DNA of 64,000 nt from Prostheceraeus crozeri (Eukaryota; Platyhelminthes; Polycladida; Euryleptidae): assembly GCA_907163375.1 (NCBI GenBank), contig CAJQUW010007817.1, positions 124,001 to 188,000 of the forward strand. The letters are read 5' to 3'. This document shows, piece by piece, positions 31,375 to 42,477 of the stretch. The notes beneath the pieces are model-generated. The model was not told where the DNA came from. It worked only from the letters and a program-made list of their open reading frames with translations, and searched no databases. A program made the translations under genes and the position numbers. Every line of letters starts with the position of its first letter. Within the stretch, counting starts at the first letter, position 1.

Positions 31375-33010
31375 GTGACGACGACCACTCGCGCTAAGCC
31401 AAGACCAGAAGACATCCCTGCCGAGAGGGTGGGGCCACAGAAAGGAAGGAAGGGACGACGACCACTCGCGCTCAGCCAAAACCAGAAGACTTCGCTGCCG
31501 ACGGGTGGAGACAGAAAGGAAGGAGGGGACGACGACCACTCGCGCTCAGCCAGGACCAGAAGACATCCCTGCCGAGAGGGTGGGGCCACAGAAAGGAAGG
31601 AAGTGACGACGACCACTCGCGCTAAGCCAAGACCAGAAGACATCCCTGCCGAGAGGGTGGGGCCACAGAAAGGAAGGAAGGGACGACGACCACTCGCGCT
31701 CAGCCAAAACCAGAAGACTTCGCTGCCGACGGGTGGAGACAGAAAGGAAGGAGGGGACGACGACCACTCGCGCTCAGCCAAAACCAGAAGACTTCGCTGC
31801 CGACGGGTGGAGACAGAAAGGAAGGAGGGGACGACGACCACTCGCGCTCAGCCAAGACCGGAAGACATCCCTGCCGATGAGGGAGAGACAGAAAGGAAGG
31901 AAGGGACGACGACCACTCGCGCTCAGCCAAGACCGGAAGACATCCCTGCCGATGAGGGAGAGACAGAAAGGAAGGAAGGGACGACGACCACTCGCGCTCA
32001 GCCAAGACCGGAAGACATCCCTGCCGATGAGGGAGAGACAGAAAGGAAGGAAGGGACGACGACCACTCGCGCTCAGCCAAAACCAGAAGACTTCGCTGCC
32101 GACGGGTGGAGACAGAAAGGAAGGAGGGGACGACGACCACTCGCGCTCAGCCAAGACCGGAAGACATCTCTGCCGATGAGGGAGAGACAGAAAGGAAGGA
32201 AGGGACGACGACCACTCGCGCTCAGCCAAGACCGGAAGACATCCCTGCCGATGAGGGAGAGACAGAAAGGAAGGAAGGGACGACGACCACTCGCGCTCAG
32301 CCAAAACCAGAAGACTTCGCTGCCGACGGGTGGAGACAGAAAGGAAGGAGGGGACGACGACCACTCGCGCTCAGCCAAGACCGGAAGACATCTCTGCCGA
32401 TGAGGGAGAGACAGAAAGGAAGGAAGGGACGACGACCACTCGCGCTCAGCCAAGACCACAAGACATCCCTTCCGAGGGGGAAGACACAGAAAGGAAGGAA
32501 GGGACGACGACCACTCGCGCTCAATCAAGACCGGAAGACATCCCTGATGTAGGTCGGGAGACAGAAGTGAAGGAAGGGACGACCACCACTCGCGCTCAGC
32601 CATGAACAGAAGACATCCCTGCCGAGGGAGGGGGGACAGAAAAGAAGGAAGGGACGACGACCACTCGCGCTCAGCCAAGACCAGAAGACATCCCTGCCGA
32701 GGGGGGAGAGACAGAAAGGAAGGAGGTGACGACGACCACTCGCGCTCAGCCAAGACCAGAAGACATCTCTGCCGAGGGAAGCGGGAGACGGAAACGAAGG
32801 AAGGAAGTGACGACGACCACTCGTGCTCAGCCAAGACCAGAAGACATCCCTGCCGAGGGAGGGGGGAGAGAGAGAAACGAAGGAGGTGACGACGACCACT
32901 CGCGCTCAGCCAAGACCAGAAGACATCTCTGCCGAGGGAAGCGGGAGACGGAAAGGAAGGAAGGAAGTGACGACGACCACTCGCGCTCAGCCAAAACCAG
33001 AAGACATCCC
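31375..33010 (+). repeat. 75-bp minisatellite, about 21 units
   Basis: Tandem units beginning GACGACGACCACTCGCGCTC with a regular period of 75 bp in the middle (for example starts at 31,905 and 31,980) and slight length changes at the ends. Two unit subtypes alternate: one with 'gacatccctgccgatgagggag', one with 'gacttcgctgccgacgggtggag'. Because 75 is divisible by three and the unit has no stops, long frames appear on both strands (up to 342 codons); these are by-products of the repeat. The array is GC-rich unlike its surroundings. Confidence 0.95.
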
Positions 33011-33024
33011 TGGTCCCAGAAGAC

Positions 33025-34628
33025 AACTCGGTGAACCATGGAAACGGGTCCTGCATTTCTGAGACTCCCCCAGGAAAATGGCCGGTGTATCAACAAGAGA
33101 AGCAAATGGAATTTTTCAATCCACCAATTGACCTCGAGAGAACAGATAGCACAGAATCGTCCAACTACAGACCGACATCGGTTGTCACTTCTTTAGTTAC
33201 CACAACAAAGATGGAAATTATTCTCCCGGATGTTTCAAGCTGGAAAAGGGCAAGGCGTGCAATGACATACGTATTAATATTCATTGAAAACTGTCGCTCA
33301 GAGGACAAGGAAACAGGCCCACTGAGTGTTGAGGAGATTACAATAGCCGAACTCACTCTTCTGAAAGATGCACAGAAATCGTCACACAAGAAGTTGGAAA
33401 AGAGGCAGTCGTGCAATTTGACTCCCTTGATTATTACTCCTTGACTTATTGATGATGGAGGCTTGATAAGAGTAGGAGGTCGCTTAGCAATCGCCGAATT
33501 CTTAAGCTATGACGCGAAACATCCTGTATTCATCCACGAGATCACCCGGTGGCAAAATTGGTGATACGAGATTACCATGAACGAGGTCATTCCGGAGTGG
33601 CACCTACTGTGTCAAAATCAAGAAGCAAATAACAGATTGCAAATGGACTCAGCATAGCAAAGTCTGTTGTCAAGAACTGCGTATTCTGTCGAAGGCTATC
33701 ACATCAGACTCACTCAACTATTATAGCCCCTCTCCCCCCTGAGCGCCTCAGGCAATTCACGCCCGCATTTTATAGTATCTCGGTAGACTACTTCGGCCCG
33801 TGTCAAGTGACTCTAAGCAGAAACAAATCAGAGAAAAATTATTGTGTCATATTCACCTGCATGAATTCACGGGCAGTACATCTTGACCTGTCTAAGGATG
33901 CCTCTGCTGATCAATTTTTCCAAGTTCTCAGAGATGTTAGAGGTTTTCCTGCATTCATATTAGTGACAATGGCACTCAAATGATAGGAGCAGAGAAACAG
34001 TTACGCGAAATGATTCGAAATTGGGACAAGGAACGCATAAGAGGATTCTGCGAAGACAAAGGAACCAAGTGGAAATTCACTACTCCCCTCGCCCCTCATC
34101 ACAGTTGTGTCACCGAATCACTAGTAAAGACTAGCAAGAGAGCACTAAAAATTGCAACTGACACATTCAGAGTTGCATACAGTATTGCTAGAATGTACAA
34201 AAATTATCAACCAGCGTCCGCTCGGTACAATGAACAATGACTCCAACGACGGAAAATATCCATGTCCCAACGACCTTCTTCTTGGACGAGCCAGCTCCTT
34301 AGTTCCGGCGGGGCCTTTCCGAAATACTAATAATATTTAACATCGTATCCTGTTTATTCAAAAAATAGCGGATAGTTTCTGGAAAAAAGGGTCGCGCGAT
34401 GTTTCACCTATGCTATTCCCAAGAAAGAAATGGCCGCGAGTAAATCGAGAGGTTCGCGTCGGGGATATCGTAGTAACTGCCGATTGTAATCCTCTTAGAG
34501 GAATATGGACACTTGGCAAAATTGAAGAAATTTACATAGGCATGGATGATCAAGTCCGCAATGCTGAAATAAAAATTGGCCAAACCTCTGTCCACAGACC
34601 TATAACTAAGTTCGCTGACAGTGCTTAG
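33025..34628 (+). mobile_element. BEL/Pao LTR-retroelement pol remnant
   Basis: Recognisable parts of the integrase end of a BEL/Pao pol in order: 'SWKRARRAMTYVL' and 'EEITIAELTLL' before the zinc region, GGLIRVGGRL near 33,455, a PHF...VDYFGP-type core, DNGTQM.GA near 33,970, the APHH...ESLVK region near 34,100, and the C-terminal 'VNREVRVGDIVV...WTLGKIEEIY' and 'RPITKFA' near 34,440-34,610. No LTR was found on either side, so this is an old, truncated and much-broken fossil. It follows directly on the minisatellite. Confidence 0.85.
33217..33253 (+). repeat. 37-bp direct repeat, first copy
   Basis: ATTATTCTCCCGGATGTTTC... occurs here inside the BEL/Pao remnant and again at 34,639-34,675 just past its end, apparently identical over 37 bases. 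The second copy is out of place relative to the pol gene. Confidence 0.85.
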
Positions 34629-35205
34629 AGTGCTAACTATTATTCTCCCGGATGTTTCAAGCTGGAAAAGGGCAAAGGATGTTTCGACTAACTTCGAAAT
34701 TTCTAATTTTGTTTGTGTTTGCTTATCGTTTGTAGTTTATCTCTGAGGTGCATGTTTGACGCTTATCTTTCCTGTATTTTTCCTTCCAAATTCTGTTCCT
34801 TGCCTTGTTTGAGTATAGTTTAGTATGACGTAATGTTTGTCTGACCTTTTGGTGCGAGTATAGTTTGCGTGTTGCGTGTGTATGTCAAGGTCTCCGTGCG
34901 CGTCACAGACCCGCTCCCCTTTTTCTTCTTGCCTTTTCTATTTGTTGATAGGCGACGCATCGACTTGTAATACAATTGTGTGGTTATTTTTGAAGGTTGG
35001 AACTCCGAGCCCTCCACACACTTTGACTCCCAACAAATTTGAATCGTCTCTCTGTCATTCTCCGCAGCGATGTAATTGTGCAATGCTTGATAAACTTTAA
35101 TTGCGATAATACCAATTTTTAGGGTTTTTTCTTTGTCAATTGGCACAGGAGGAAAGTTGTGAAACATACATTGTACATGTAATGTACGTGCGTATGTAAT
35201 ATGCA
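34629..35205. other. No gene seen; second 37-bp repeat and a repeated flank
   Basis: Starts with the second copy of the 37-bp repeat (34,639-34,675). The rest is unannotated; a 128-codon minus frame at 34,820-35,206 shows no family features. The stretch 35,170-35,205 ('tgtacat.taatgtacgtgcg.atgtaatatgca') recurs at 38,347-38,384, so the mariner element inserted next to a repeated sequence. Confidence 0.5.
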
Positions 35206-35680
35206 TACAAGGTGTTTCAAAAGTAGGCTAACAGTAGAAATTGGCCTTGAAAAGCTATTTCTTAATGCTATAGATTAATAAGCTATGTCATAATAATCTT
35301 TTTCACGATGCCACAGATAGCTAATATGCTTTGTATTCGTAAGGGGCAAAAATTCAATACTCTTTGACATCGCGTAAATCATATTAAAATATCTCATGAT
35401 CTCCAGTGTTTTCATGCCTACATATTTCACTACAACCCAATTTGAATCTATACCGATCATGAGAAGTCGAATAACTATCCAACATCTATCAAAAAAAAAT
35501 TATTAGGAAACCATGTAAACAAGATAGTAGTTGTTTCAGTGTTACTGCGGAGAAGGAAGAACAGCTGACATTCGAATGTCCTCCGCGCCCCTCAGCCTGG
35601 TGCACGAAGACGCTGTCGTCAACACAAGACAGGGAGGCGAAGAAGGAAGAACAGCTGACATCCAAATGTCCTTCACCTTT

Positions 35681-35750
35681 GTTAATTCCAGCCTCCTCTT
35701 AGACCATCGTCAGAAGCTTCTGACGATGGCCTAGAGGAGGCTGAAATTAA
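35681..35750. repeat. Palindrome and 33-bp direct repeats inside the mariner
   Basis: Arms of about 34 bases ('ttaattccagcctcctct.agaccatcgtcagaag') are complementary around an AAGCTT centre at 35,714-35,719, with about one mismatch and one indel. Just left, 'agaaggaagaacagctgaca' occurs at 35,550 and again at 35,641. This block does not belong to a normal mariner 3' end and may be a small insertion. Confidence 0.75.
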
Positions 35751-35876
35751 TAAAGGTATTAACATTAAAACAACTACCATTTTGTTTGCTTGGTTTCCTA
35801 ACAAAAAAATGAACAAATGAATAACCAAGGCCTATTCAACATATCAAAAAATTAATCAACTTAAAGTTGCAAAAAT

Positions 35877-36941
35877 TCACGAACGCAAATGCTCAAAATG
35901 TCCACCATGGACATCGGCACATTCTTGTAGTCTTTCGGCCACACTGTGGCACACAGTTCTGCATAAGTTCCTGTCATCACTGATCTCTTGACAGGCATCT
36001 GTGATGTAGGAGCGGAGTTGAGAAAGTGTGTGAGGTTTTCGTCCGTACACTTTCTCCTTTACAACGCCTCAAAAGAAAAAGTCCATCGGAGTTAGATCGG
36101 GAGAGCGAGGATGCCAAAGGATGCTACCACATCTCCCGATCCACTTTCCTGGAAAAGTGTCATTCAGATAGCTTCTGACACTCACTGCAAAATGCGCTGG
36201 TGCACCATCCTGCTGAAAGTACAGCTCATTGAAGTTGTTCAATGACTGCATCTCAGGAATCGCAAAGGATTGGAGCATTTGAAGGTACACCTCAGCCGTC
36301 ACAGTTCTTTCAAAAAATACTGGCCCAATCACACCGTTGCTTGACATACCGGCCCAGACGGTTAAGCCAGGCTGGTTCAGCTCATTTGTTGATACCATGT
36401 GCGGATTTCCAGGGAACCAGTAGACACAGTTATGTCTATTTACGTGACCTGATAGTTTGAAACTGGCTTCGTCAGACCAAACTATCTTGTCAAGCAAATC
36501 TGGGTTCTCCCGAATTTCCGACAACATGAGCACAGCAAACTGCAAGCGTCGTTCAGCATCATCCGGTAGAAGGTGCTGCAACAGTCTGGGTCGGTATGGT
36601 TTCAACTCAACTTTCCTCATCAGTCTCCAAGTAGAGCTTAGAGAAATGTCCAACTCCAATGAGGCTCTTCTTGTTGACTTCTTCGGACTTTGAACAAATG
36701 TTTGGGCCACTAGCTCCTCGTTTGATGTTATTGAAACTGATCGAGGGCGTCCTGACTTCGGTGCATTCTCTACCGAACCGGTCTTTTCAAATTTATCTCG
36801 AATGCGATAAATAGCAAATCTTGATGGAGAATTGCTGTGAAAGGCATCTCTCCATTCCATTCGCACCTTTTCAGCATTCTTGTTTTTCCAAAAGGATTTC
36901 AAAATCCATTTTCTCTGATCATCTTTTAGATGACCTGACAT
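35877..36941 (-). pseudogene. Mariner-like transposase with one premature stop
   Basis: A 354-codon gene starting MSGHLKDDQRKWILK. An N-terminal helix-turn-helix pair (residues 5-115) contains the GRPRS motif between the two helices. The catalytic core has VWSDEASF (first Asp), QQDGAPAH (second Asp) and WHPRSPDLTPMDFF (third Asp). I count 36 residues between the second and third Asp. A single TGA interrupts the gene after DFFF where a Trp is expected in the family (F-W-G), about 60 codons before the end at 35,877. Otherwise the frame is whole, so inactivation looks recent. Confidence 0.92.
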
Positions 36942-37279
36942 GACAGAAGCAACAAATTCAAAAAAGCTTCAAGCTTGTTTAATTCACTTCAAGTCAAACT
37001 AACAGTGTTTGATTCAAATCAAATTAATTGAACATATCCATGTACGTAATGTCAGATTGGTGCTATATCTTGTCCATGATAGATTTCAAAATTCCTTTGC
37101 CAATGGAATGCTACTGCATAGACTTCTAAATGATAGTAGCAATTACTTCGAAGTCTATGGCTCATGTTGGACTGATCATGGATATCCATCGACTGATTCA
37201 GGTGTAAATCGCCAATAGAACGGTCAACATAGATTTCCTAGGGCAAAATCAACTGTTAGCCTACTTTTGAAACACCTTG

Positions 37280-37639
37280 TATATATGTATACAAAAACAG
37301 AGTAATCAAAATGGAAATAATATAAATAGTAGAAAAAAACTCAGGAAAAAGTCATTAACTTAATTTCCAACCGGTTTCACCTGTTGATGCAGGCTATTCA
37401 TGGAAAATGAATGTATTTTAAATCAATAGCACATAATATAAAATAATACATAGAAATAAACTTAAGGTGGTCGTTCATTCAATGTGGGATGAAGGAGCTT
37501 GATCATAGCTTTTTCTTTTAGTTCGCGCTCTATTCGAGTGGCGCCTGGATGTAATTGGTAGATGGGAGCAGCCTCAAACATGGGATTCATGCCGTTCGCA
37601 CAAACAGCTATATGCCTGCTAACCTCTAAAATTCTGTAG
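37280..37639. other. No gene seen
   Basis: AT-rich flank between the mariner element and PLE debris. No repeat, frame or splice signal of note was seen. Confidence 0.5.
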
Positions 37640-37960
37640 TTAGCATGAAAAAATATGTTGTCTATGGACAGTCAGTCTGTTTCTAAATAAATCGCCAGTC
37701 TGCCCCACATAAAACTCATTGCAAGATCTACATCTCAAAATATAAATGACATTTTTGGACAAACAATTCAAGTTCTTCTTGATAGAAAAAGTCCTGGTAT
37801 AATTGCCACACTTTAAGTTGATAGGTGTGCCCGTGATCAAAAAATCGCAACAACCACAGCGTGGGTCCCCACATCTAGAGACGCCGGTAATAGTAGGGCG
37901 ATAATTCTTATTTAAAATTCTGAGCAAAGATGGGGGTTTGACGGTATGATCTGAAGATTT
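37640..37960 (-). pseudogene. PLE fragment: GIY-YIG endonuclease part
   Basis: A 95-codon frame with 'CGDPRCGCCDF', the Cys-rich linker typical of PLE proteins, followed by VIYILRC..C...YVGQTGD, the GIY-YIG core, and a conserved RNRLT.H segment. Distinct from the PLE at 12,704, so a second PLE lineage. It is inverted relative to the fragment at 37,990, showing a rearrangement or the inverted arrangement common in PLE copies. Confidence 0.85.
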
Positions 37961-37989
37961 TACGATCCTGGAAAGGGGTTATCAATTTC

Positions 37990-38377
37990 AAGCTGTCGGA
38001 AATTTCGCCTATCTGATTTTTATAAGGACGATGTTGATGAAACTTCTAGACATTTCAAATCTAACAAATCAGATTTTGTCCCTCCGAAAGGGGTGAATAG
38101 CCAACTTGATACTTTGATAGATGTGATTACTAATAGTACGGCTAATATGGTAGACGATCAAAATAGACGTCATTATAATTTGTCTAAACTCGAGAACAAA
38201 TGTTTGAATAACCTTAAGAAGAATGAGTCACTACACATAACTAAGGCTGATAAAGGTGGTGCTATAGTAGTTCTTGATTATCAGTTCTACAGAATGAGGA
38301 TGTTTGAAGAACATTTACACGATAATGATGCATACATTGTATTGTACATTGTACATTTAATGTACGTGCGCATGTAA
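37990..38377 (+). pseudogene. PLE fragment: N-terminal part of reverse transcriptase ORF
   Basis: Reads 'DFVPPKGVNSQLDTLIDV' followed by 'ITKADKGGAIVVLD' and 'EEHLHDNDAY', the signature region just upstream of PLE reverse transcriptases (ADKGGA.V). The homology ends at about 38,335, where a repeat shared with 35,170 begins. Only the 5' part of the gene is present. Confidence 0.8.
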
Positions 38378-38390
38378 TATGCATATATAG

Positions 38391-39608
38391 TATAGGCCTA
38401 CATCTATCTACATGCAGATAATATTGAGGAAATGAATTTTTGTGACATGAAACCCATAGAAGTGCAAATTGTGTATCATCATTCGAAAGATTTCATTTGG
38501 GATGTCTGATAACATTGTCTTTATAGCGAATAAGCCATTAGAATGAGACACAAAGATAGAAAATGTAGTAATGCATGAAAAGATATCATTTACGTTCAAA
38601 TTTCAAGTTGCTATTTAAAGTACTAAAATTAATGTAGAATGTTGTGCTTATAGCACCATAAAGATCTGCTTGACCAAACAAATTGCAGAAATACTTTAGA
38701 ACAGTTTTTGAAAACGATAAAAATCGCCCGGTCCTGATACCGTTAACGCTTTGTGCAAGTTGATGTGACTACAATGGACAATAGCTGTTTGTTGATGACA
38801 ATTTCAACTGCTGGTCAGACACCGATCTGTGTAAATGTTGCTAGATCTTATGAAGAATCAAAATGTGTTGCGCCTACAATAAATTCTGTAAATATTATTT
38901 TGCGATCATGAGAGACTGCTTGTTTAGCTGCCACAGTAACATCAGTTGTCATGACGTTTTCATTCATTATCTTTAGCAGCAAATCGGTCAAGCTAACGGT
39001 ATAGACAAATGTCGTATTTCTGCCCAATGATGAACTATTCTACCATAAAAGTGCAATCATAATCCTAGAAATGACAAATTTCATTTTGAGATTTCAGATT
39101 CATGTTGGATCAGGTTTGAATATTATGTTATTTGTGCTATGAGTATATGAAACTCGAAAGTACATGGATCTACAGAAACAAATGGGATTTTGCGATGTTT
39201 GAGGCTCTGTAACTTGCAAGACAACTGACGTTACAACTTAAGAATTGTTGTTTTACTGATGTTGGATGACAATCTGTATATCAACAATAAAAAGAAGCTC
39301 ATGGGCGGGAAGAAGCTCAACCCACTGCGCAGGTGCTGTTCGGCTTGCAGATTCCATGCTCCTTTGGTTGTTCGCAGACTGCCCAATATGTAAGCCTACC
39401 GGTACACAATAGCCCCCAAATGGACCATCCTTGTTCTCTCATCGATCTCGACAATCCCCGCCTATTTCGTGCTTTAAATTTTGAGTCAAACACGCATGTC
39501 ATGTGATGTAATGATGTAGAATCCTAAGACTCTTGGTTTATCGCTCCGTGAAGTATGAAACAGAAAATCTGAAAACATATCAGAAATTACCTCTAATTCT
39601 CATTTCAG
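38391..39608. other. No gene seen; possible upstream intron
   Basis: AT-rich, without recognisable element sequence. The end is a good 3' splice site (pyrimidine-rich 'cctctaattctcatttcag', AG at 39,607-39,608), so part of this stretch may be an intron of a host gene. Confidence 0.45.
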
Positions 39609-39851
39609 CTCTTCCTTCGCCGCTAACCCATCATCTTCATCGGAATGATGTGTCCCGTGGCAAACAGGTTGTAGTACGCCCTTCTATTTGGTTTGGATAC
39701 TCCGACCTTATCACTGATGGCAAGGCTAGAGGCAGCATGTGCGTCGTTGCTACTACAGGCAGTCCAAACAAAGGGAGAGTTTTGTCATTTGCAGTTAACC
39801 TTAAGAAGACGTACCGCATCCAGTCTGTTACAATTTGGAATCGGCCTGAAG
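39609..39851 (+). CDS. Possible host exon, discoidin/fucolectin-like sequence
   Basis: An 81-codon open stretch bounded by a 3' splice site (..catttcag, ending 39,608) and a 5' splice site (GAAG|GTGAGT at 39,851-39,852). Both junctions fall after the first base of a codon (phase 1-1), typical of shuffled extracellular domain exons. The translation has 'VSRGKQVVVRPS', 'LITDGKARG', 'FAVNLKKTYRIQSVTIWNR', matching the pattern of F5/8-type C and fucolectin lectin domains (GK-A ... DG ... VDL...Y.I..V.I.NR). About half a domain. No other exon was found with confidence, so it may be an isolated or relic exon. Confidence 0.55.
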
Positions 39852-41194
39852 GTGAGTCCGACTTTTATTGTTTAATTCATAACTGTAGATAAAATTGATT
39901 TTGCGGTTAAGCAAGAAGGTAATCAGGTTATGAAAACGTCCGTTTCCATAGGTCCCTAGAGTAGCTATATGGGGACCATGTGGTCGATGTTTATTAAGAG
40001 TCCGCATTAGTTTGGGGTCCGTTTTGAAGGTAAAAAGGGGCTTATAGAATAATAATATTGTTTTAGTAAAAATGATTTAAGGATCTATGTGGTAAAAGAA
40101 ATTATGATGATAAATGATTTATGTGTTAAAGAAAATAACAACTGTTTTCTTTTCTACAGATTTTTCCCATCCGGATAACTATTTGATAAATGTATACTTA
40201 ATCCGAAATAAAATGAGCCTTAGATAACTTTGTCTGTCAGTAGGTATTTCAGCGCCTGTGAAATATGCTCACAAAACTACTTATAAGCTCATCGAACCCG
40301 TTTTCTCTTGTGTACCTCTTATGTATGCTCATCCAGAATACGGACTACATTTGTTACTTCGGACATTTAACTACGGACTGCATCCAGATTTATTCAGAAG
40401 AGTATATTTCTAGCAACGTTTCTTTGCATCGCTCTGCATCATTTTCTTGTCATGTCTGGACAAACCATATAGTTACAAAGAATATGCAATTCAGAAAATG
40501 TGTCTGATAAATTTCGGATGCCCTTTTATAACCGCAATACGGATCAATTTGCCCAACAGTGAAGTCACTCCTAGCAACGATGACCTTCCTGCCGACTCCA
40601 ACTCGTATGCTTTCGGGGTTCGACATCTGGGTCAACATATCGCCAGTCCAAGTATTAACCTACATCATGCCACGGAAGCACTTTTCGTTGTGATTCCTTT
40701 TAAGTGATCGGAAAAATAACAAAAGCAATATCCTTTTAATACAATATGCTTTCATTGCAAGAAAATCGAGAACATAGAACTGACGCCCGCAGTAGACGGC
40801 CCTGCGTAGACTTCTGTTTATAATCAGTGAATATTTTACATCCAATTATCCGGTAGCGTTGAAGTTAGGAAATATGCGATATAAACGTCAGCTATCTTTG
40901 CATTAACACATCAGAGAACAAGTATCCATAAATTTCATGTAGTGGTAAACAGACGAACTGAACAGATATACAGAAGTGGATTTGGTTTGCTATTTCATCC
41001 AATATCAGGGAACATCTCATAGTTGCTTCTACATACTTGATTCTGCATTCTGGCATCTTCACACATATATTGCATATCGAATGCTACTAAATATCAAACC
41101 CTCATATTGTACAAGTGCATGTAGCTCGTCTTTTTCTATTGACCAACGTTATCTTACAGAAGGTAGGAAATGCTCGCAGATCTATTGATAAGGG
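39852..41194. other. No gene seen
   Basis: Follows the splice donor of the possible host exon and may be intron. Frames of 60-86 codons (40,265-40,507; 40,447-40,707; 40,976-41,188) show no recognisable family. No inverted or direct repeats of note. Confidence 0.45.
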
Positions 41195-41900
41195 TAGATG
41201 ATGAAGTAGCATGCGAGCGTGAAGCTTGGTTATATGATCGCTTAATTTCGAAAGTTAGGAATCCCAATGTACTTTGTATGACGGAGTCTTAGCTTCATAG
41301 TAGCATTGATGATGGCCTTTTACTTTTAAATGGATATCGCATTTACAGAGCTGACAGAACCAACCGACCAGGCGGTGGAGTTTGTATCTGGGTGGAAAAT
41401 ACTTACAAGTTACTTACCGTTACTTCTAGCATTCATCCTCCAGACTGTATTAAATGTATCACTTTACTTTTTCCTGTCATCGGGAATATGTCTCTTGAAT
41501 ATTCCTCCATGTATGACTGCATCCCAACATGAACAGATCAGGATTTTCTCATTTGTCATCACGATATTTTTGTTTTGATAATGTCTGATATCAAGTTTGT
41601 ATTTTGCGGGGATTTCAACAATTTTAATGCGTTGTGTTTTAAATATTACCTCGCTTCTTGTAATTAAACTTCCCTGTCCAACTAGAGGCACGTTATTTTT
41701 AGATCAAATTTAGATTTCTGAGTATTTAAAATCTTTTTATACTTCAGACGCTGAAATTGGTCCGCCACTAAAGACATCAGTTCACAATTATCTTTTCTTG
41801 AGTTCAAATGTACGTGCAGCATCAGAAAATACTCGCGTTTGTACTGTTTTTGACTATAGAAGATCTCATATGTCTAATTTCATTCAGCCGCTATGCATTA
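41195..41900 (+). pseudogene. LINE AP-endonuclease domain remnant
   Basis: Segments typical of the apurinic-type endonuclease of CR1/L2/Jockey-like LINEs appear in order: VLCMTESWL (the TETWL motif) near 41,272-41,300, then GYRIYRADRTNRPGGGVCIWV near 41,332-41,395, then a FCGDFNNFN segment (the GDFN motif) near 41,605. Several stops and frameshifts are present after that and the reverse transcriptase is missing. The element would be on the plus strand. Confidence 0.8.
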
Positions 41901-41934
41901 GCGTAGGTCGAAAAATACTTTTTTGAGATTTTTT

Positions 41935-42290
41935 TAATTCAGAGTACTCACTAAGTATGCCTCTTGGTATAAGCAATTACCATGTGCAATATCAAGAAAA
42001 AATATATTGATATCTTATGGTGCCATAAATCAAAATTCAAATTCTAATTTTAAAAAATGAAGTAATTTACCGATAAATACTATTTAAATTTGATTATGGC
42101 GACTTTGTAGCGATTTTAAAGTTCAGAGTACTTACAAACTATGCCTCACGGTAAAGACAATTACCCTGTGAAATATCAAGAAAAAATTATTGATATCTTA
42201 TGGTGCCATGATTGAAAATTTTAAATTAAAAATTACAGTAACTTACCGAAAAACACTACTTAAATTGGATCACGGCAACATAATATGGCA
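41935..42290. repeat. Two diverged tandem copies of a 181-bp unit
   Basis: 'ttcagagtactcac.aa.tatgcctc..ggta' begins at about 41,938 and again at about 42,122. Both go on through 'attgatatcttatggtgccat' and a final 'cttaaattgg/ttaaatttga...ggc'. The copies are perhaps 80% identical by eye, so the duplication is old. No function is apparent. Confidence 0.75.
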
Positions 42291-42477
42291 TGACTTTTTC
42301 TGAAATTGAACATGAGCGGCAGCCAAGTCATACTTAAGTATTTAAGAGCGCTCTGTAATCAAATTTTGCTTTATAAACGTTATGCATTGCTTAAAGAATC
42401 CCTCATAACGTAGACTATAGGCTTACTTAACTTGACAGACAAAAGCAAATCATGATGGTCAATCGGGTTCAGCTTAA

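Larger units (their letters stand above)
35208..37279 (-). mobile_element. IS630/Tc1/mariner-type element
   Basis: Flanked by TA at 35,206-35,207 and 37,280-37,281. Terminal inverted repeats are perfect for 28 bp: CAAGGTGTTTCAAAAGTAGG... at the left and its complement at the right. It carries one transposase gene on the minus strand. At 2,072 bp it is longer than a typical 1.3-kb mariner because of extra sequence between 35,250 and 35,870, including a palindrome. The perfect ends suggest recent movement. Confidence 0.93.

Noticed and set aside
31375-33056. Long frames on both strands (up to 342 codons) in the GC-rich tract
   Set aside because: They are produced by a 75-bp stop-free tandem unit (25 codons) and read through in several frames at once; no protein features.
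38391-39608. A promoter or gene in the long quiet stretch
   Set aside because: No frame above 63 codons with coding character, no CpG cluster, no clear TATA arrangement.
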